NCBI GenBank assembly: GCA_016906335.1
Contig: JADEYG010000012.1
Coordinates: 372,501 to 436,500, forward strand
DNA: 64,000 bases
Source: Novakomyces olei
Taxonomy: Eukaryota > Ascomycota > Novakomycetes > Novakomycetales > Novakomycetaceae
Direction of reading: 5' to 3'
In this document: positions 22,974-36,470 of the stretch, one piece after another
Position numbering within the stretch: position 1 is the first letter of the stretch
Layout: each line of letters starts with the position of its first letter
Translations under genes and position numbers: made by a program
The notes under the pieces: model-generated
What the model was told of the DNA's origin: nothing
Database searches by the model: none
The model's input: the letters and a program-made list of their open reading frames with translations, nothing else

Positions 22974-23572
22974 CGTATAATATCTACTAAAAAATTAACA
23001 AAAAAATCGACAATTATTTATCCACACATAATCTGTTCACATCTATAATTATATCTATATTTAAATGAGGTTCGAGATAAGGAGACAACGCGCCTATTTC
23101 TGCAGTACGCAGGACAGATTAAACTCTGTGATTGTCAAGAAATATTAGAGTGGGCGGTCAAAAGTTAGGAGGCAAGTCAAGATACACGCTGATAACGAAA
23201 GTATCTGATCCTGGCGCCATCGGCGGCCTGTATAATTTAGGGTTAGGGTTAGGATTAATAGTGTAAGTATGACATTTATTATCGATTACTATCAGATCAT
23301 TATCGCCGCCCATACTACGAGACCGTATCATTACTTTGTACGGCTCAATTCCTATACAATAAATACTGCTTGGGGGACAGACGAGTGAGAATAAATTAAT
23401 AAATAATAAAAAAGAAAAAAGAAAAAAGAAAAAGAAAAAGAAAACCAGACGTCGAGATAAGCGCGCGATTTGTTTCTGGCTTTGCAAAGAAAAAAATTAT
23501 ATAATAAACTTTATCATCGTGGAAACACTGGTCTGAATCAAATATCAAAGTCCAGCGACGAAATTATCAGAT
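22974..23572. promoter_or_regulatory. Shared divergent promoter of SNO1 and SNZ1
   Basis: This 599-bp region contains a TTAGGG-type array (TTTAGGGTTAGGGTTAGG, 23237-23254) roughly midway and a purine-rich A/G tract at about 23405-23445. The array resembles the telobox bound by Tbf1/Teb1-type factors, which I infer may drive both genes. Confidence 0.6.
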
Positions 23573-24807
23573 ATGAGCACAAACGGCCACGGATCAAACG
23601 CCGGCAACGAAGCCGCCGGCTCTATCGGCGGGTTTGCCGTTAAAGCCGGCCTTGCTCAGATGCTCAAGGGCGGTGTCATCATGGACGTAGTTAACGCTGA
23701 ACAGGCAAAGATCGCCGAAGAAGCTGGGTAATTTATACCTTATTTCGAGTTTGATGGTCTTTAATCTTTTGTCTCTACAATTTTTGTTCCTGTACAATTT
23801 TTAATCTTTTTATTTTCTGGCTAATATTCTCGGTTTTTTTTTCCTCAAATGCTTTATTTTTCTAATGTTTTATTTTTTAAATGTTTTTCAAATGGTTTAT
23901 TTATTTACTTTGGCTTTATATTCCACTTTTCTTATCATTCAGAGCTTGTGCTGTTATGGCCTTGGAGCGTGTTCCGGCCGATATTCGCAAAGAAGGCGGG
24001 GTTGCACGTATGTCCGATCCGAGTATGATCAAAGAGATTGTCAAATCAGTTACTATCCCCGTTATGGCCAAAGTACGTATCGGCCATATCGTCGAGGCTC
24101 AGATTTTGGAAGCTATCAATGTAGACTACATTGACGAGTCCGAAGTCCTTACTCCTGCTGTAGGTTTTGGAATACTGTTTTAACTACTTTTTTTTATTCT
24201 CTTTTAATTAATACTTTTTCCTTTATTAATAATTTTTTTCTAATGCGTACAGGATAACGTCCATCATATTGACAAACACAATTTCACAATTCCCTTTGTA
24301 TGTGGAGCCCGTGACCTCGGAGAGGCGCTACGACGCATCTCTGAAGGTGCGGCAATGATCCGTACTAAAGGTGAAGCTGGAACTGGCGATGTTGTAGAGG
24401 CAGTCAAGCATACCCGAACTGTTCAAGCTCAGATTCGTCAGCTGAAGAGTCTGGCAGACGATGAAGTCTACGTCTTTGCTAAAGAGATCAATGCTCCAGT
24501 TGAACTTGTAAGGCAGACAAAGGCAGCTGGAAGACTTCCAGTAGTCAATTTTGCTGCTGGAGGTGTTGCTACTCCCGCTGACGCTGCTTTGCTAATGCAG
24601 TTGGGCTGTGATGGAGTCTTTGTTGGGTCTGGAATCTTTTTGTCTGGTGATCCAGCAAAGAGAGCTCGGGCTATCGTCCAAGCTGTAACCCACTACAAGG
24701 ATCCTAAAATGCTGGCTCAAGTAAGTGAGGGTCTTGGTGAAGCTATGGTCGGGCTTAGTGTGGGCAAATTGACGCTTGAAGAGCGCATGGCCAACCGTGG
24801 ATGGTAG
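23573..24807 (+). CDS. SNZ1: SNZ1/PDX1 pyridoxal 5-phosphate synthase subunit
   Basis: Exons 23573-23727, 23943-24159 and 24253-24807 (introns 215 and 93 nt) join to 308 residues, the normal PDX1 length. Hallmarks are [19 protein letters not shown], the lysine-bearing [36 protein letters not shown], the phosphate-site [17 protein letters not shown] and [11 protein letters not shown]. The enzyme forms PLP from a pentose or ribulose phosphate, glyceraldehyde 3-phosphate and ammonia delivered by SNO1, as a 12+12 complex in the cytosol. The first 20 residues are polar (Gly/Asn/Ser) and outside the barrel. Confidence 0.96.
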
Positions 24808-25200
24808 TTTTGGAAAAAAACAAGCCACATTGTTAAAAAGAGGGAGGGGAACGAATGGAGAGAAGAGTGTCCAAGAGAACCAAGACAAAGGATTACGTCA
24901 AGGGGTAAAGTGGTCTAATTTAAACTGACTTTAAAAATGTTCAATACTGGAGAACACTTAGTTTAGCAAAATGAAGTCGGTTTAGCAGCATTAATAATAC
25001 TAATTAATTAATTCTTAATTAATTAACCAATTATTCAACTAATTGCAACATAAGACTGAGATTGAGTAGGCCATGCTAAAACATGAATTAATTGATCTAA
25101 TATGCTCAACAGCTATAAAATCACGAAATCAAATGCTGTGCTTCACGCTTGTAACGCCATTCCTTCTATCCAGATACATTTGTTTCTTGTGCCTGTTTTC
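24808..25200. other. Convergent intergenic region
   Basis: AT-rich 3-prime flank between SNZ1 and the ubiquitin protease gene; it includes an ATTAATTAATT-rich stretch near 24997-25035. No gene is visible. Confidence 0.4.
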
Positions 25201-27109
<1,909 letters not shown>

Positions 27110-27389
27110 ATTGCCTTGGGACGCCGTAAGTGAGAGTCGAGAACTATTCAAGACGGGTCACGTGACGTGGAGAAGGTACGGAAATTACATGCTTTGTCTC
27201 GTACTAATATATGTTGAGAATATCAATCATAACCCTAACCCTAACCCTCGGCTCTGCCTGGCTACTCTATACACTAAAGGGAAACAGTCCAATATTACGT
27301 CACAAGTCTCTCCTGTGAACTTAAGATCAGTCGCCGAGGTAATTGTCAAGGCCGAGTGTTCTTATCCTACTAAACGAGAAATATTCACT
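27110..27389. promoter_or_regulatory. Divergent promoter with telobox array
   Basis: A 280-bp region lies between the ubiquitin protease and the small ORF at 27390. It contains three CCCTAA units (AACCCTAACCCTAACCC, 27231-27247), 122 bp from one start and 143 bp from the other. Confidence 0.55.
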
Positions 27390-27584
27390 ATGGGGTTTGA
27401 TCCAAAGGGCACATTACCAGTTGTAAATGCCGCGGCTCAGAAACCTGTCTCAGGGCAGACCGGCTCGTCTCCAGGTGAGTCTCAAACTCAAACGAACGCG
27501 AGAACAGTTGATGCAGAAGAGGCTCGGCGCCGGTACGAAGAACTTATGGAGGAGGAGTATGCAAAACGTGAAGGAGGCGCCTGA
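27390..27584 (+). CDS. Small hypothetical protein, 64 residues
   Basis: The ATG-initiated frame encodes a polar protein that starts MGFDPKGTLPVVNAAAQKPV and ends with a charged helix ARRRYEELMEEEYAKREGGA. The composition and the helical C-terminus look like a real protein, and it shares a telobox-bearing divergent promoter with the USP gene. I do not recognise the family. Additional 5-prime exons cannot be excluded because the frame stays open upstream to about 27111. Confidence 0.45.
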   Translation: MGFDPKGTLPVVNAAAQKPVSGQTGSSPGESQTQTNARTVDAEEARRRYEELMEEEYAKREGGA

Positions 27585-27855
27585 GATATTTTGTCAAAGC
27601 TCTTATGCTGCTTTTATCATTTTTGCTCTAAGCCAGACTGTCCGTTATACGTGATCGTACTGTGGGGAAACCGAATACTTCATTGATTGGTTTATCTAAT
27701 TTTTGATCGTCATAATCACAAATATAAAATATAAATATATAATAAATATATACTAAAAATACACATAAACTTTTTCAAACCTTTTCGATAAAGTTGTAGG
27801 GTTAGTCTGACCATTCGATACCAATCTCGACGGTAAAGCGGCTAAAGCATAGCCT

Positions 27856-30800
27856 TTATTCTGAAAAATCGCTACTATTGTCACTGGTAATTCTTGTAGC
27901 TGGGCCATCGAGGCCAGAGACCAAAAGAGACTCGTGTGGTTCGTTGGCAACGCGGATTTCTTTCTCAAGTGCTATTTGGTACAATTCACATAACCGGCCC
28001 GGTTCAAAATGCGGACAAATATCTTTTTCATAAGCCAAAAGATGCAATCGTTTGGGCAAGGGACATTGCCGAATTGCTTCCATGTAATGTGCTCGAGCAC
28101 TGTCCGGATCTTGTAAATGGAGGTCGAGTTTGATCAATAGTATCCAATATTCTGGTATGTTTCTGTGTCTGTCAGCATTGAACTCAATATAATTATTTAA
28201 TTTCTTTTATACTCATTCTAATTTTCCTCATCCATCAATGTGTCTTTTTTACACATGTTTCTTTTGTACTTATTCTTACTCTATTCTTTCGCATAAATTA
28301 CGAATAATGTTACGAGCATTCTCGTACCGCTGTGGGCTCTGCATGTTCCGTGTCTCTGCCCAGGCCATAAAAACCTGTAGTGCTGACCATTCGTACAAAT
28401 TTTTGTGCCGTACAGACTTTTGTATACGCCTCAAATGCCCACCAAACGCAAACCGGTACTCGTTGTTATAATAAAGCTGTAAAAAATTTGAATTTGCCGG
28501 GTTTACCCTTAAGCAAATATCTAAAAAAGATAAAACTTCGCGTTTTCGAAATGGCCGCTTTGTACTAGTAAAGTGGCGAAATAAAGACGCGATTTTATCA
28601 AGAAACTCCTCATAAAGCTCCTGAACATTTTGGCTCAAATCCTCGCTAAAGCAACGAGAGATAGACGCCACAGTGTCGAGAAGATTCTCCCAACTGGCTT
28701 GCTCAAAGGATAAGACGCCGAGGCACACGGCAATATCGAAAGCCTGTGAATAATTCTGCTTTGTATACTGATCCATAAAGCCGTTATTTAACATAGATTT
28801 GGCCTTGAGCAAATGAGGTTTCGCTAATGCCAACGTAGAAGCATTCAGCTTCTCCGATCCCAACTCAAGCGCATAATTAACAACCAACGCCTTTGCCGAA
28901 TCTATATTGGCATTGAGGACTTCAAGCCTTGACCAAGTAGCGACTAGGCGCCATAAACCTCTATTATCAAATCGCTTTTCACCCGATAACGAGGGTTCTG
29001 AAGCCGAAAGCATTGCAGCCACAGAAGCAAAGGACTGCATCGCTTCGTCTCGAGAATCCAAATAGTATTGCAACGTACAAAAGCATGACCAAAGCATTGA
29101 GTTTGACTGGTTTTGCTTTAGCAGTTTACGAGCATTCGGCCGGAAAACTGCTGGTTCAAGTTTAGCGAGAAGTAGAAGCCGTTTACACAGTAAAGCATCC
29201 CTGTAGTCAGGCAGTAAGGCATCCGTCTGAGACCTTGTCAATAAATTAAGTGTCATTTTCATTAGACTCTGCCAGCTAAGGCATTGGCTCACTAAATGCA
29301 ATGCTGGTGTTTGTGGATTTGAAAGATTTACAAAGTCAAACGGAGCAATTTGCGGTGCAGAATTAAAATCTTTTTCCGGATGAATCATTGCTGAAATCAC
29401 ATAGTCAATAGAATCTCCATTGACTCCATCAAGAGCAGTTGCAGTCTCTTTTAAACGTGAAGAAAAATAATCATGAATGCGCCAGTTGGAATGGCTATCT
29501 CCACAGTTACCAAGGGCCAAGTCCGCTAGCAAAGTTTGGCCCGCACCAGACTTTAGTACTAGCAAGGTCTGAGAAACGTCAGTGTACGCAACGTATCTAA
29601 AGGGATCAATGGCAGTTTTGAATTGCCGAAGACTGAGTGGCGCGTATTGGAAAACGCATTGCTCTTGCTGAGCCCATTGAGTCCAGGAGTCATTGCTTTC
29701 GAGTTTAACAGTATCTTGAACACTGCTGTCATTGGGAAAGCTGAGGGTATTACGGCCTTTATCAAACATTTCACGGACAGACTCTGGGCTCTTGTTCAGA
29801 GTATTATCAAAGTTTAGCAAAATACCAGCCTGTAAAATGGCAAGTGCAATTTCCGTGTAGCCCGTCTCCCGGTAAGTTGAAACGCACCGCATTAAAACAT
29901 ACAAGTAACATGATTCTAAGGCTTCTGTATCGTCTCCAACAGGTTTATTAGCCGAAAAGCTTGGATATTTGGCATTAGAATTGTCGGATTCGACCCTCAT
30001 CCTTTCCAGTGCCTCTCTAATAAGGTGAAAGGCATTGAAATACACATTCTGCAATCGGGAAAAAGTCATTTCTGCACTTGAAGACATTTGGAAATCAATG
30101 TAGTATTTCCAAAGAGGCAAACAGGCCGGAAATTGTCGTAAATACTGTGCAAATAGATTCCTTGACTTATCCCTCAGATTGCTACTGGCCAGCAGTTCCA
30201 TGTACCCTGAAACTAGTGGCGAAACGTCCACTGAAACATCCGTAATTGCAGCTAAAGCCTTTTCGTAAATCGACATTTTCACCTGTTGGACACTGGCAAT
30301 AGATCGCCTTTCAGTAAAAGATTTAGTTTGCGGACGGGTCATTAGCGTATTGGCCACAGCATCCTGGTGCCTTACGAGATCAATCCAATTTTGTACACGA
30401 TTGGGTTCAGTTTCTACTTGCCGAGTGAGTCTAATCGTCTCTTGTGCCAACAACGCACGGCCATTTTCGAGCGAGAGATCTGGATCTGCTTCGTTTTCGC
30501 TGTCGCTTTCACTCTCGCTAGTATCGAGCTGCCAGATTTCTCTTTGCCCTGACCTCCGTTTCGCACCACCTACAGCCATAAAAGAGCCAAACTCTGCTGC
30601 CTCTTTTGCTTTCCCGCTTCTTAAAGGCTTTGCCTGTCCAAAAGGCTCTTCCTCTAAAACCCTTTTATTCTCCAACTGCTGCTGCCTTGCTTCAATAACA
30701 ACATCTTTAGCCAAACGATCTGTACCGCGAGCAATACGCAATTGCTCCGGCAATCCGAGCACACGAGCTCCGCCAAAGCGATGGTAAAGCGGGATTGCGT

Positions 30801-31122
30801 ACCGGTAATTTGTGCCATAGACAATATTGTCTTTGTCACCCTTGATATCGATCTGATAAACCTGTGATGCTTCCTTATCTGATCTAGCACGTTTTACTGA
30901 ACCATTTTCAGCTCTTGGCTCCAGTATTATGTCTGCTCTTGCAACTGCCCTCGCGTTTCCTCCATTTTCCATGCGACGACTATTTCGGCCATGGCGATGA
31001 TTATTTACGTCCTTTTTTTCGCTCTCTTTTCCTGGCTCAGAATTCGGGTTGGGTTTGGTAGTAATCGGATTATTAAATGAGGAGAATTTCGGAACACTGC
31101 GGGGATTCGTGCCGCCGCTCAT
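27856..31122 (-). CDS. NRDE2: NRDE2/Nrl1-family nuclear RNA-processing protein
   Basis: Exons 31122-28280 and 28168-27856 flank a 111-nt intron (GTAAGA to GCTGACAG). The product is 1051 residues. The N-terminal 90 residues are basic and disordered. VYQIDIKGDKDNIVYGTNYR starts the conserved NRDE-2 region near residue 90, and LGLPEQLRIARGTDRL follows. From ENGRALLAQETIRLTRQVE onward the protein is a long array of HAT/TPR-like helical repeats, including PNRVQNWIDLVRHQDAV and PDSARAHYMEAIRQCP. NRDE2 proteins act in the nucleus with the MTR4/MTL1 helicase in RNA surveillance, splicing quality control and genome stability. The 3-prime exon is assigned from continuity of the helical repeat across the splice (CERIEHRNIPEYWILLIK). 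Confidence 0.85.
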
Positions 31123-32177
31123 AACGCCAGCATGGCTGCGATACTCGACGCGCGTTATGGACGGAGTGTAAAATTATGTCTAGAAATAAATAAATAAATA
31201 AATAAATATAAATAAATAAATAAATAAATAAATATAAATAAATAATTAAATTATTAAATATATAGAATTAATATAAATAACGTTAATATCGGAGCATGAT
31301 TGATTGCATATCCAAATTGTTACTTAGATTATAGATAAAGTAGTCTATAAAGGGACAATTGATTCGGCTAGAGTCATCCTCAACTCTGCAGTTTACTCTG
31401 GGAAACAACGCCACGGACATGATCCGTTTAGTTAGAGCGCATATGGAGCCTGGTACAATATGAGTATTTCAAATTTCACCAAAAATTGTTGTCAAATGGT
31501 CTTGTCCCACAGATATTAATAACGTTTATCCTGAACCTGTAATTGCAAACTTGTTCAAGGTGCGGTTGTAAGGCTTTTGTCGTCGATAAGAAATACAACA
31601 ATATTTCCGGATACTGGTTGCATTTGCTATATAAACCGATCCAAATGAGAGGAACGAACTCTTTTGTCTTCTCCCTCGATTCTGGTCTAAACTCCTTTAG
31701 GAAATCCTGGGGAAAAGCCGGAAGAATTCTTATTGCAGATCCTTCTATGTAGTTGTCTTATTCGGTCTGACCTGTCAAACTTTGAGATTAGCGCACCTAT
31801 TCTGCAGGCACAACCTGACCCGCAATTAGTCTTTTAAACGAATATTGAGGAAAATAATTGGGTTTCTATAATGTAGCTGCCAAGGCTGGGCTACAGCAAT
31901 TTTACTCGGCTCAAAATCTTATAGAAAAATGTAACGGAATTTATATACACTTTATTGATGTGAAGGTAGCATGTTCCCATGGCTCAGGATCCATAAAATT
32001 ACCGACGTGCTGTCCGTAAAGCCGATAACCCAAAAACGCAGTGCTTGAAAAAAAAAATAGACACAGAACAAAGACTGGTTTTTACGATTCAAAAACGAAA
32101 TAATCAAAATAAGAAGCATCACAAAAGAGGGCAGTGGTTTAAAGGCCGGTTAAAGATCACAAAGATCTGTGAAAATT
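31123..32177. other. Divergent intergenic region between NRDE2 and permease
   Basis: About 1 kb with an (AAAT)n-rich stretch at about 31181-31250. A short protein-like frame near 31375-31460 matches nothing known to me. No RNA gene seen. Confidence 0.4.
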
Positions 32178-34231
32178 ATGGCAGGTATCGGAAACATCGC
32201 TGAACTGACGATCGAAGAACCCGTACCTCATAGCAGCAAAACGGAAGAGCTGAAAGAAGCTGCATACTCTGACGATATTAAACCAGGCACGCTTATCGAC
32301 GCCAGTGGTGCGGGACATGTGCAGATTCCATTGGAAACTTATATACGCTATGCCGAAATTCAGAGAATGTATGAGGACTCTGGCAAGTATGAGCAACTGT
32401 ACGAATTACAGCGCAACCAGATTGGAAAGGATCCAACAGCAAATTTGACAGAAGAAAAACTCGATGCCAGTCAAAAACTTCGGAGAGCCAATTTATATGC
32501 AGGTACATTTCGTGCTTTTTCCATTCTCTTTTTCCTTTTCTTTCAAAACCAGGTCGTTTTGCCGGTTCCAACCACATTCCAAATTATTTCTGTTTTTTTT
32601 TCTGCGTGTTATGCACGTTATGCACGTTTAATAAACGTATTTTATTTGATTGAATCGTTTACACTGCTTTAAACAAAATGCAATCAACTCGTCCTTTCCT
32701 TATTTTAGTTCCTCCCCTTCTGTTTTCCTTTCATAACTTGCTAACCTTTAGTATTTTTCCTTATTGTAACAGACATTCTCGGACCAGGTAACGCACCATA
32801 CGCTATCTCCCAGCTCGGATACGTACCCGGAATCGCCCTATATGTAAGTTGTGAATATAAATAAATTAACCAACATTTTTATTTCAATTTATTTCAATTT
32901 GATTTTAATTATACATATATATATATTGATTTAAATTGACTGACTTACAGATCGTCTTTGGCCTTCTCGCCATGCTTGGCGGCAGATTACTGCAAACTGC
33001 CTTTTGCTTACTGGACTCGAACAATTACCCAGTGCGCACGTTTTCTGATTTGGCGGCCAGAATCCTGGGTCGCAAGGCCCGTATCTTAATCGGATTATTG
33101 CAGTTTGTGCAAATGATTTTTAATGTTGGTATTATCGTACTTTCAAGCGGCCAATCACTTGCACAAATCATCAAATCGACCCCGGACAACGTGAAACTGT
33201 GCTTCGCTGTTGCCACATTAGTCTGGGCACTTTTGGGTATGCTTATTGGGCAAATACGTTCTCTGCATAAATTCTCTCATATCGCAAATATGGCAGTTTG
33301 GATGAACATTGCCGTGTGCATAATTACAATGATCGGAGCAGCAACAGGTCCACCAAATTACGAAGCAATTAAAACTGCCTTTAACATCCCAAAAGGACCC
33401 ATCCACACTTTTGCATTTGCTCCCACATCCTTCAGCCACAAAATCGGTGGCATAAACCAAATGGTTTTTGCTTGGGGCGGAGCCACAATCTTTAGTGAGT
33501 TGATGGCAGAAATGCGCCGGCCTCGTGACTTTTGGAAAGGAATGGTTGCCGGGGAAACGCTGATCATGTTTGTTTACCTGTTTTATGGAATATTCGTTTA
33601 TTCCTACCAGGGACAGTTTACTTACACAGTTGCTAATCAGGGTATTTCGCAATACGCTTTGCAAACTGCCGGCAATGCTGTTAACCTCGTTTCCGGCGTA
33701 ATAGCTGCCGTTTTGTACGGAAACGTTGGGCTTAAAGTGCTCTACCAGGGACTGCTGGTCCCTGAGTTTCACTTTAAGCCGCTCTTGACTCGTCGAGGCG
33801 CCTTGAACTGGTTCTTTATTGTAATTCTTTACTGGTCAATTGCGTATACGATCGCCATGGGCCTGCCTCAGCTTAATTCGCTCGTTTCTCTTATCGGTGC
33901 TCTGTGCATTTTGCAGTTTTCCTACGTTTTTCCGCCTCTTTTTGTTGCACTTTTGATGATTCGACAGGATGCTTCCAAGCTTGATCTTTACGAAGCCAGT
34001 ACTGGTGTGGTAACTGCGTATGATTCTTGGAAGACGGGTCAACGATGGCGTCGAGGTCTTGTCGGCGGAGGATCAAGGGTTCGAAACTTCGCAAAATTTG
34101 GCCTTATTTTGCTCGCTTTCTGTGGACTCGGCCTTAGCGCACTTGGCCTTTACGGTGCAATAACAGGGATCATGCAAGCCTTTAAAAACTCTGTAGTAAC
34201 CAGCTTTGGCTGTGTTCCCCCGATTCAATAG
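32178..34231 (+). CDS. Neutral amino-acid permease, Mtr-like, amino acid/auxin permease family
   Basis: Exons 32178-32502, 32773-32843 and 32951-34231 (introns 270 and 107 nt) give 558 residues; a GTG just upstream is not the start. A cytosolic N-terminal tail of about 107 residues precedes ADILGPGNAPYAISQLGYVP, the signature of fungal Mtr-type permeases. About ten further hydrophobic segments follow, with DSNNYPVRTFSDLAARILGR after the second and FAWGGATIFSELMAEMRRP in the middle. Mtr proteins carry neutral aliphatic and aromatic amino acids at the plasma membrane. The invariant PGNA motif is encoded by the small 71-nt exon. Vacuolar AVT-type transport is less likely given the close Mtr motifs. 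Confidence 0.88.
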
Positions 34232-34654
34232 CAAAAATGGGCATTATTGCTTGCCTTTTATCAATTAGCCTTCTTGTTTAATTAAATATGTGTCTAATGT
34301 GACTAAACTTTGTTTTCGTTATCATTTTTCTTATTCATTTCATTTGGCTCTTTTATTTATTTAATCTCGTTTTTTATCACTCACGAATAAGAATTCTGTT
34401 GGTAGTATTATTCAAGGCGATGAAAGTTCGCTCGATATATCCCGTTTTAGTTGTGTCATACTAGACACCATTTGCTAATGATCAGCAATGAAAAATAGAC
34501 TTAATAAAATTTATTTACTAAAAATACCGGTGTAAGCGAGTCAGAAAGAAATTCAAATAAATAATAAAGCATAAATATAATAAAAACGAGAAACATCTGC
34601 AAGCAAAGAAAATCTGAAGAGCAGAAGAGAGGCATCAAGATATTGTGGTTTAGA
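34232..34654. other. Convergent intergenic region
   Basis: AT-rich 3-prime flank between the permease and the MIT-domain gene. No gene is visible. Confidence 0.4.
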
Positions 34655-35996
34655 TCAATGCAAACCGAAAGCCAACCCTACCTTTTCCATTTTTGCCATT
34701 TTCATAGTCAGTGCATCCACGAGCTGTTTTAAGTACGCGTTTTCAATTGCATATTCCTCTAGCGACTTTGTGATTTTGGGCGTCCGCACCGGATCGACAC
34801 CACCGCCCATAGACGGCACTACATAAAAGCTTTCATTGGGGGAATCGCCAGAGTCTAAATATTAGTAGGCAATTCTTTCTATACGGCAAAAAAAAAAAAA
34901 AAGAAAAGAAAAAAAAGCTGAATTATCCAATTTGTTTCCAAAACAATTTGTAAAACAGCAATGGTGTATTCCATTCAGAGAACAAAACTTGGTAAAATGA
35001 TAATAAGAACAAGAAGCTTATAAATATTAAAAGATAATATACCCCTCTGGCCGACTATGGCTTTACGCGCGCTGTTTAGAGTGACATTACTGCTAAGTGG
35101 CGCAGCAATACGGTTGATAGCATTCTCAACAGCGTTCCAAATTCGCTCCAGTCGGTCGTCTGAAGGAGTGCCTCGAGAAGGGACAGCAGTAGCAGCGGCA
35201 TTTTCTTTAGCACTCGTGCCAGAATCTTTACCGTCGGAATTTCCAGCAGATCCGGTAGAAGCCTTGCTCTTGGTTGGTTCAGTGGTCTGAGGAGTAGCAA
35301 TCGCGATTTTATCTCGATTTTCTACTGTCGATCCCCGTTTCTCATTCGCAATAGACCGTTGAGGCACTGAACTACGATCGACTTGACCCTTCTTGGGCTC
35401 GTGAGGCTTTGCTACCATATACTGCATACTTCGAGACGAATTTCGAGCTACTGTATGCTGCTTCCCCGTGCCCGCAATCGAGCTGGGCGACTGGAGCCCA
35501 CGCAGGCTTTTCAAAGATGTTCGAGACTGCCTTAGAACCTGTGGAACATCTCTGCCTGATTTCGCTTCCAGACATAATTGCGCCTGGTGCGCATGGTCTT
35601 TGCGCAAAAGTTCCAGCGTGCAAATAGCCTGCCGTTAGTCTACTATAGAATACGAACAGACGCCAGAAAAACAAATGAATTAAATTTTGAAAAAATAAGA
35701 GAAAGAAAGAAAGAAAGAAAATTAATTAATTAATTAATTAATTAAAACAGTTAAACCGTCCAAATAAATTTTTGTGGCATTTGGGTAGACCATTACTTCT
35801 TCATGTTTCACAGTGCTGGCCGCTTCTTGATAGTACCGTGCCGCCTCCTCGTATGCGTGTGCTGCAGAGGCAAAGTTACAATGAATAACGAGCTCAGCCG
35901 CCTCGCTGCTCGCTTCTTGTGCCTTTGTAAAGTAAGCAATTATGCTATTTTGACTGTTTGCATATTGTTTACCTGTCTCAATGCGCTTTTGGCCAT
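34655..35996 (-). CDS. MIT-domain protein resembling Atg38/NRBF2 (four exons)
   Basis: Exons 35996-35973, 35922-35797, 35628-35043 and 34854-34655 join to 311 residues. Introns are 50, 168 and 188 nt; the second carries GAAA and AATT repeats and the third ends TACTAATATTTAG. The N-terminus (MAKSALRQAQEASSEAAEL ... AAHAYEEAARYYQEAA) is a three-helix MIT fold, continued by LELLRKDHAHQAQLCLE. A long Ser/Thr/Lys-rich linker leads to SPNESFYVVPSMGGG and a C-terminal coiled coil (KSLEEYAIENAYLKQLVDAL). MIT plus linker plus dimeric coil is the layout of Atg38/NRBF2, the regulator of the autophagy PI3-kinase complex I. The similarity is architectural; another MIT protein remains possible. The C-terminus may extend through an unseen exon. 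Confidence 0.6.
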
Positions 35997-36470
35997 TTGA
36001 TCACCACCGCCATATGTTTAGCAACGGCTTATCGTCAATCACATTACTGCTGTAAACCGTGGTTGGACATATTATTATTGGTGTGGATACTTACTCGTAT
36101 GCGCCAGCGTAGTTATACTATGACGCAAAGTAAAGATATAATAGGGTTAGGGTTAATCGCTGTGTTTCATGGAAATTGAATTACACTAAAATGCCGTTAA
36201 TAAATTAAACAAAAATGAAGGGTAAACAAACGAAGACTAAACACGCAAAAGGCGATCCTGTATCCTGCAATCTGCGCGCAAGTGCCTTTTGAAAATTTTA
36301 CCTTACACTTTTGCTGATTTATTTAAAGGCTCTGCAAGGTATTACATTAAGTATCAAGCTATTGTACAAGTCTGGTATGACCAGAAAACATATTAATAAT
36401 AGTGACAAGAATGATGAGTAGAGTATAAGCGAGATATGTGTGCTAAGCCGGGAAAAGGTGCCAAATTTCT
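35997..36470. promoter_or_regulatory. Promoter region with telobox
   Basis: The region upstream of the MIT-domain gene contains TAGGGTTAGGGTTAA at 36142-36156, about 146 bp before its ATG. The rest is AT-rich and carries the 3-prime end of the next gene. Confidence 0.45.
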
